DNA of 6,737 nt. Origin: Deltaproteobacteria bacterium (lineage in GTDB: Bacteria > Myxococcota > B64-G9). Position 1 is the stretch's first letter. Each line of letters opens with the position of its first letter. Where the stretch lies: contig JAUVAM010000217.1 in the NCBI GenBank assembly GCA_030591745.1, positions 1-6,737 of the forward strand, given 5' to 3'. Below are positions 5,652 through 6,737 of this stretch, piece after piece. The position numbers were made by a program, and so were the translations under genes. The notes below the pieces were generated by a model. The model was not told the origin of the DNA, searched no databases, and worked only from the letters and a program-made list of their open reading frames with translations.

Positions 5652-5665
5652 TTCCCGTTCGGGAA
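5652..5665. promoter_or_regulatory. hip operator copy 2, at the predicted transcription start
   Basis: TTCCCGTTCGGGAA is palindromic except for the central pair. It starts exactly 49 bp from copy 1, directly after the hipB -10 box, and covers the expected start site near 5660. Occupancy should block initiation. Confidence 0.75.
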
Positions 5666-5666
5666 T

Positions 5667-5695
5667 ATTTAAGAGGATTTCCCAAGATCTGTCAA
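5667..5695 (-). promoter_or_regulatory. hipBA promoter
   Basis: On the minus strand a perfect -35 box TTGACA (5695-5690) is followed by 17 bases and TTAAAT (5672-5667), which matches four of six -10 bases. Transcription should begin near 5660, about 30 bases before the hipB ATG. The promoter is hemmed in by operator copies 2 and 3, with one and five bases between, the layout of an autorepressed toxin-antitoxin operon. Confidence 0.7.
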
Positions 5696-5700
5696 ACTTT

Positions 5701-5714
5701 TTCCCGTACGGGAA
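5701..5714. promoter_or_regulatory. hip operator copy 3, upstream of the -35 box
   Basis: TTCCCGTACGGGAA, again a perfect palindrome, starts exactly 49 bp from copy 2. It lies five bases upstream of the hipB -35 box and 78 bases upstream of the divergent AOR-family start codon. It could help repress hipB and might also influence the divergent gene. Confidence 0.7.
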
Positions 5715-5749
5715 AATCCCAAGCTTCGGCCCCCCAAGGAAACCAAGGA

Positions 5750-5776
5750 CGTAAATTCCAAATTGTGATATTTACG
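5750..5776. promoter_or_regulatory. Inverted repeat upstream of the AOR-family gene
   Basis: CGTAAAT at 5750-5756 and ATTTACG at 5770-5776 are perfect complements separated by 13 bases; half-site centres are 20 bp apart, about two helical turns, as expected for a dimeric regulator. The block ends 16 bases before the start codon, overlapping where the leader or promoter must lie. It differs from the hip operators. I could not place a convincing -35/-10 pair for this gene. Confidence 0.4.
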
Positions 5777-5792
5777 ATTCATGGAGGTGGTC

Positions 5793-6737
5793 ATGTCCAC
5801 GGGTTTTCATGGCAAGATTTTGTTTGTCGATCTGAGTCGGGGCTCAGCTGAGATCAAGACCTTCCACGAGGATTTCTATCGCAAGTACTTAGGTGGTGGA
5901 TCTTTCGGTGCCTATTTTCTACTCAGGGACGCGCCGAAGGATACGGACCCCTTGAGCCCTGACAACATCCTGACCCTTGCCCCCTCCGTGACCACGGGGG
6001 CCGCCGTCTCCGGCGTGAGTCGCTGTTGTCTTTCGGCCTTGAGTCCCTTGACCGACATGGTGGCGGACAGTCAGTCGGGCGGCTCCATCGGACCCAACAT
6101 CAAAAAAGCGGGCTTGGACGCCATCGTCATTAAAGGCCGGGCGGACAAGCCTTCTTACCTCTACATCGAAGACGGGCAGTGGGAACTCAAGGACGCGAGT
6201 GCTTTTTCCGGCAAGCCGGTGACCGAAGTGCACAAGGCGCTCACCGATATCCATGGCAAGGCCCGACTCAGCATTGCTCAATGCGGTCCGGCAGGTGAAA
6301 AGCTGGTGCGCTTCGCCTGCGTCATGGTCGACGGCAACGACGTTTTCGGCCGCACGGGCCTGGGTGCCGTCTTCGGCTCGAAAAACCTGCGGGCCATCGT
6401 GGTGCGCGGCACGGGTCAAGTGCCCTTCGCGGATTCCGATCGCCTGAAGGACTTGGCTCGCTTGGCCAGCAAGCGACTGCCCGATGCCGGCTTTCCCACC
6501 ACCCTGCGGGCTCACGGCACGCCGGGCGTGGTCAGCGCCCAGGCCTCGGGCGGCAACCTGGCCACCCACAACTACTCCAAGTCCTTCCACCCGGCACACG
6601 CCAAGTTGGACGGCGCGACCTACGACGAGGTTCTGGGCGCGGGGGATACCACCTGCTTCGGCTGCGTGGTGCGCTGCCGCAAAAAAGTCCGCGCCGAAAA
6701 ACCCTATCGCCTGACCGACGATTTGGGCGGACCCGAG
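5793..6737 (+). CDS. Aldehyde:ferredoxin oxidoreductase family protein, N-terminal part (cut by window end)
   Basis: 315 codons are present and the frame is still open at the window edge; full members have about 600 residues. AOR enzymes carry a tungsten bis-pterin cofactor and a [4Fe-4S] cluster and oxidise aldehydes to acids with ferredoxin; some relatives use other acids or acyl substrates. The N-terminus GFHGKILFVDLS, with LGGGSFGAYFLL shortly after, is typical. So are SGGSIGPNIKKAGLDAIVIK (about 95-114), the stretch from GRTGLGAVFGSKNL to RAIVV, and CFGCVVRC, the CX2CX3C part of the cluster motif, near residue 290. The fourth cysteine would lie outside the window. The final GGPE is the start of the usual GGPEYE segment. 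ATG at 5793 follows GGAGG by five bases; the in-frame ATG at 5781 lacks a ribosome site. It is transcribed away from hipB. Which subfamily and substrate cannot be told. Confidence 0.93.
   Translation, partial: MSTGFHGKILFVDLSRGSAEIKTFHEDFYRKYLGGGSFGAYFLLRDAPKDTDPLSPDNILTLAPSVTTGAAVSGVSRCCLSALSPLTDMVADSQSGGSIGPNIKKAGLDAIVIKGRADKPSYLYIEDGQWELKDASAFSGKPVTEVHKALTDIHGKARLSIAQCGPAGEKLVRFACVMVDGNDVFGRTGLGAVFGSKNLRAIVVRGTGQVPFADSDRLKDLARLASKRLPDAGFPTTLRAHGTPGVVSAQASGGNLATHNYSKSFHPAHAKLDGATYDEVLGAGDTTCFGCVVRCRKKVRAEKPYRLTDDLGGPE

Noticed and set aside
5734..5749. Short direct repeat CCAAGGA twice before the AOR-family gene
   Set aside because: Two seven-base copies nine bases apart in purine-rich sequence are within chance expectation.
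5919..6599. 226-residue minus-strand frame inside the AOR-family gene
   Set aside because: The plus strand encodes unmistakable AOR motifs through this whole stretch.
1..6737. CRISPR arrays, tRNA or rRNA genes, transposase genes
   Set aside because: No regular spaced repeats, cloverleaf-like or rRNA-like sequence, and no transposase motifs were seen on either strand.

Overview
This GC-rich bacterial window reads as an accessory region with two toxin-antitoxin modules, set between a small FHA-domain gene and the start of a tungsten-enzyme gene. Two lipobox signal peptides point to a Gram-negative-type cell envelope. An aldehyde:ferredoxin oxidoreductase (AOR) points to at least facultatively anaerobic metabolism. 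The mix of FHA protein, Asp- and Cys-rich lipoprotein and DUF4034/TPR-like lipoprotein recalls myxobacterial or other deltaproteobacterial-type genomes, but that placement is inference and nothing here fixes the taxon.

Left part, plus strand (1-1258): a stand-alone FHA protein (139-522) is followed by a spacer holding a perfect 18-bp palindrome. Then comes a compact, visibly AT-richer RelB/CopG-RelE type toxin-antitoxin pair (773-997 and 998-1258). Its promoter carries two copies of GTGTTACAC exactly 11 bp apart over the -10 element. A 17-bp motif recurs in direct orientation, with 15 of 17 bases matching, on both sides of the pair (545-561 and 1265-1281). This suggests a cassette boundary or a small dispersed repeat.

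Middle, minus strand (5628 down to 1049): hipB and hipA overlap by four bases. HipA is full length with all key kinase motifs. Directly abutting it is a third gene whose product looks like a primase-type Toprim protein with a degraded metal-binding motif. Further down are a DUF4034/TPR-like lipoprotein gene, which may have its own near-leaderless promoter, and a small Cys-rich lipoprotein. The end of the small lipoprotein gene runs antisense into the RelE-type toxin gene and is probably disrupted or frameshifted.

The hipB promoter has a perfect TTGACA box and three copies of a TTCCCG-WA-CGGGAA operator spaced exactly 49 bp apart. One copy lies inside the hipB reading frame.

Right end, plus strand (5793 to window edge): the first 315 codons of an AOR-family gene diverge from hipB. 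It has its own candidate regulatory inverted repeat.

The most promising candidate for an undescribed system is the three-gene hipB-hipA-Toprim-like operon with its evenly spaced operators.
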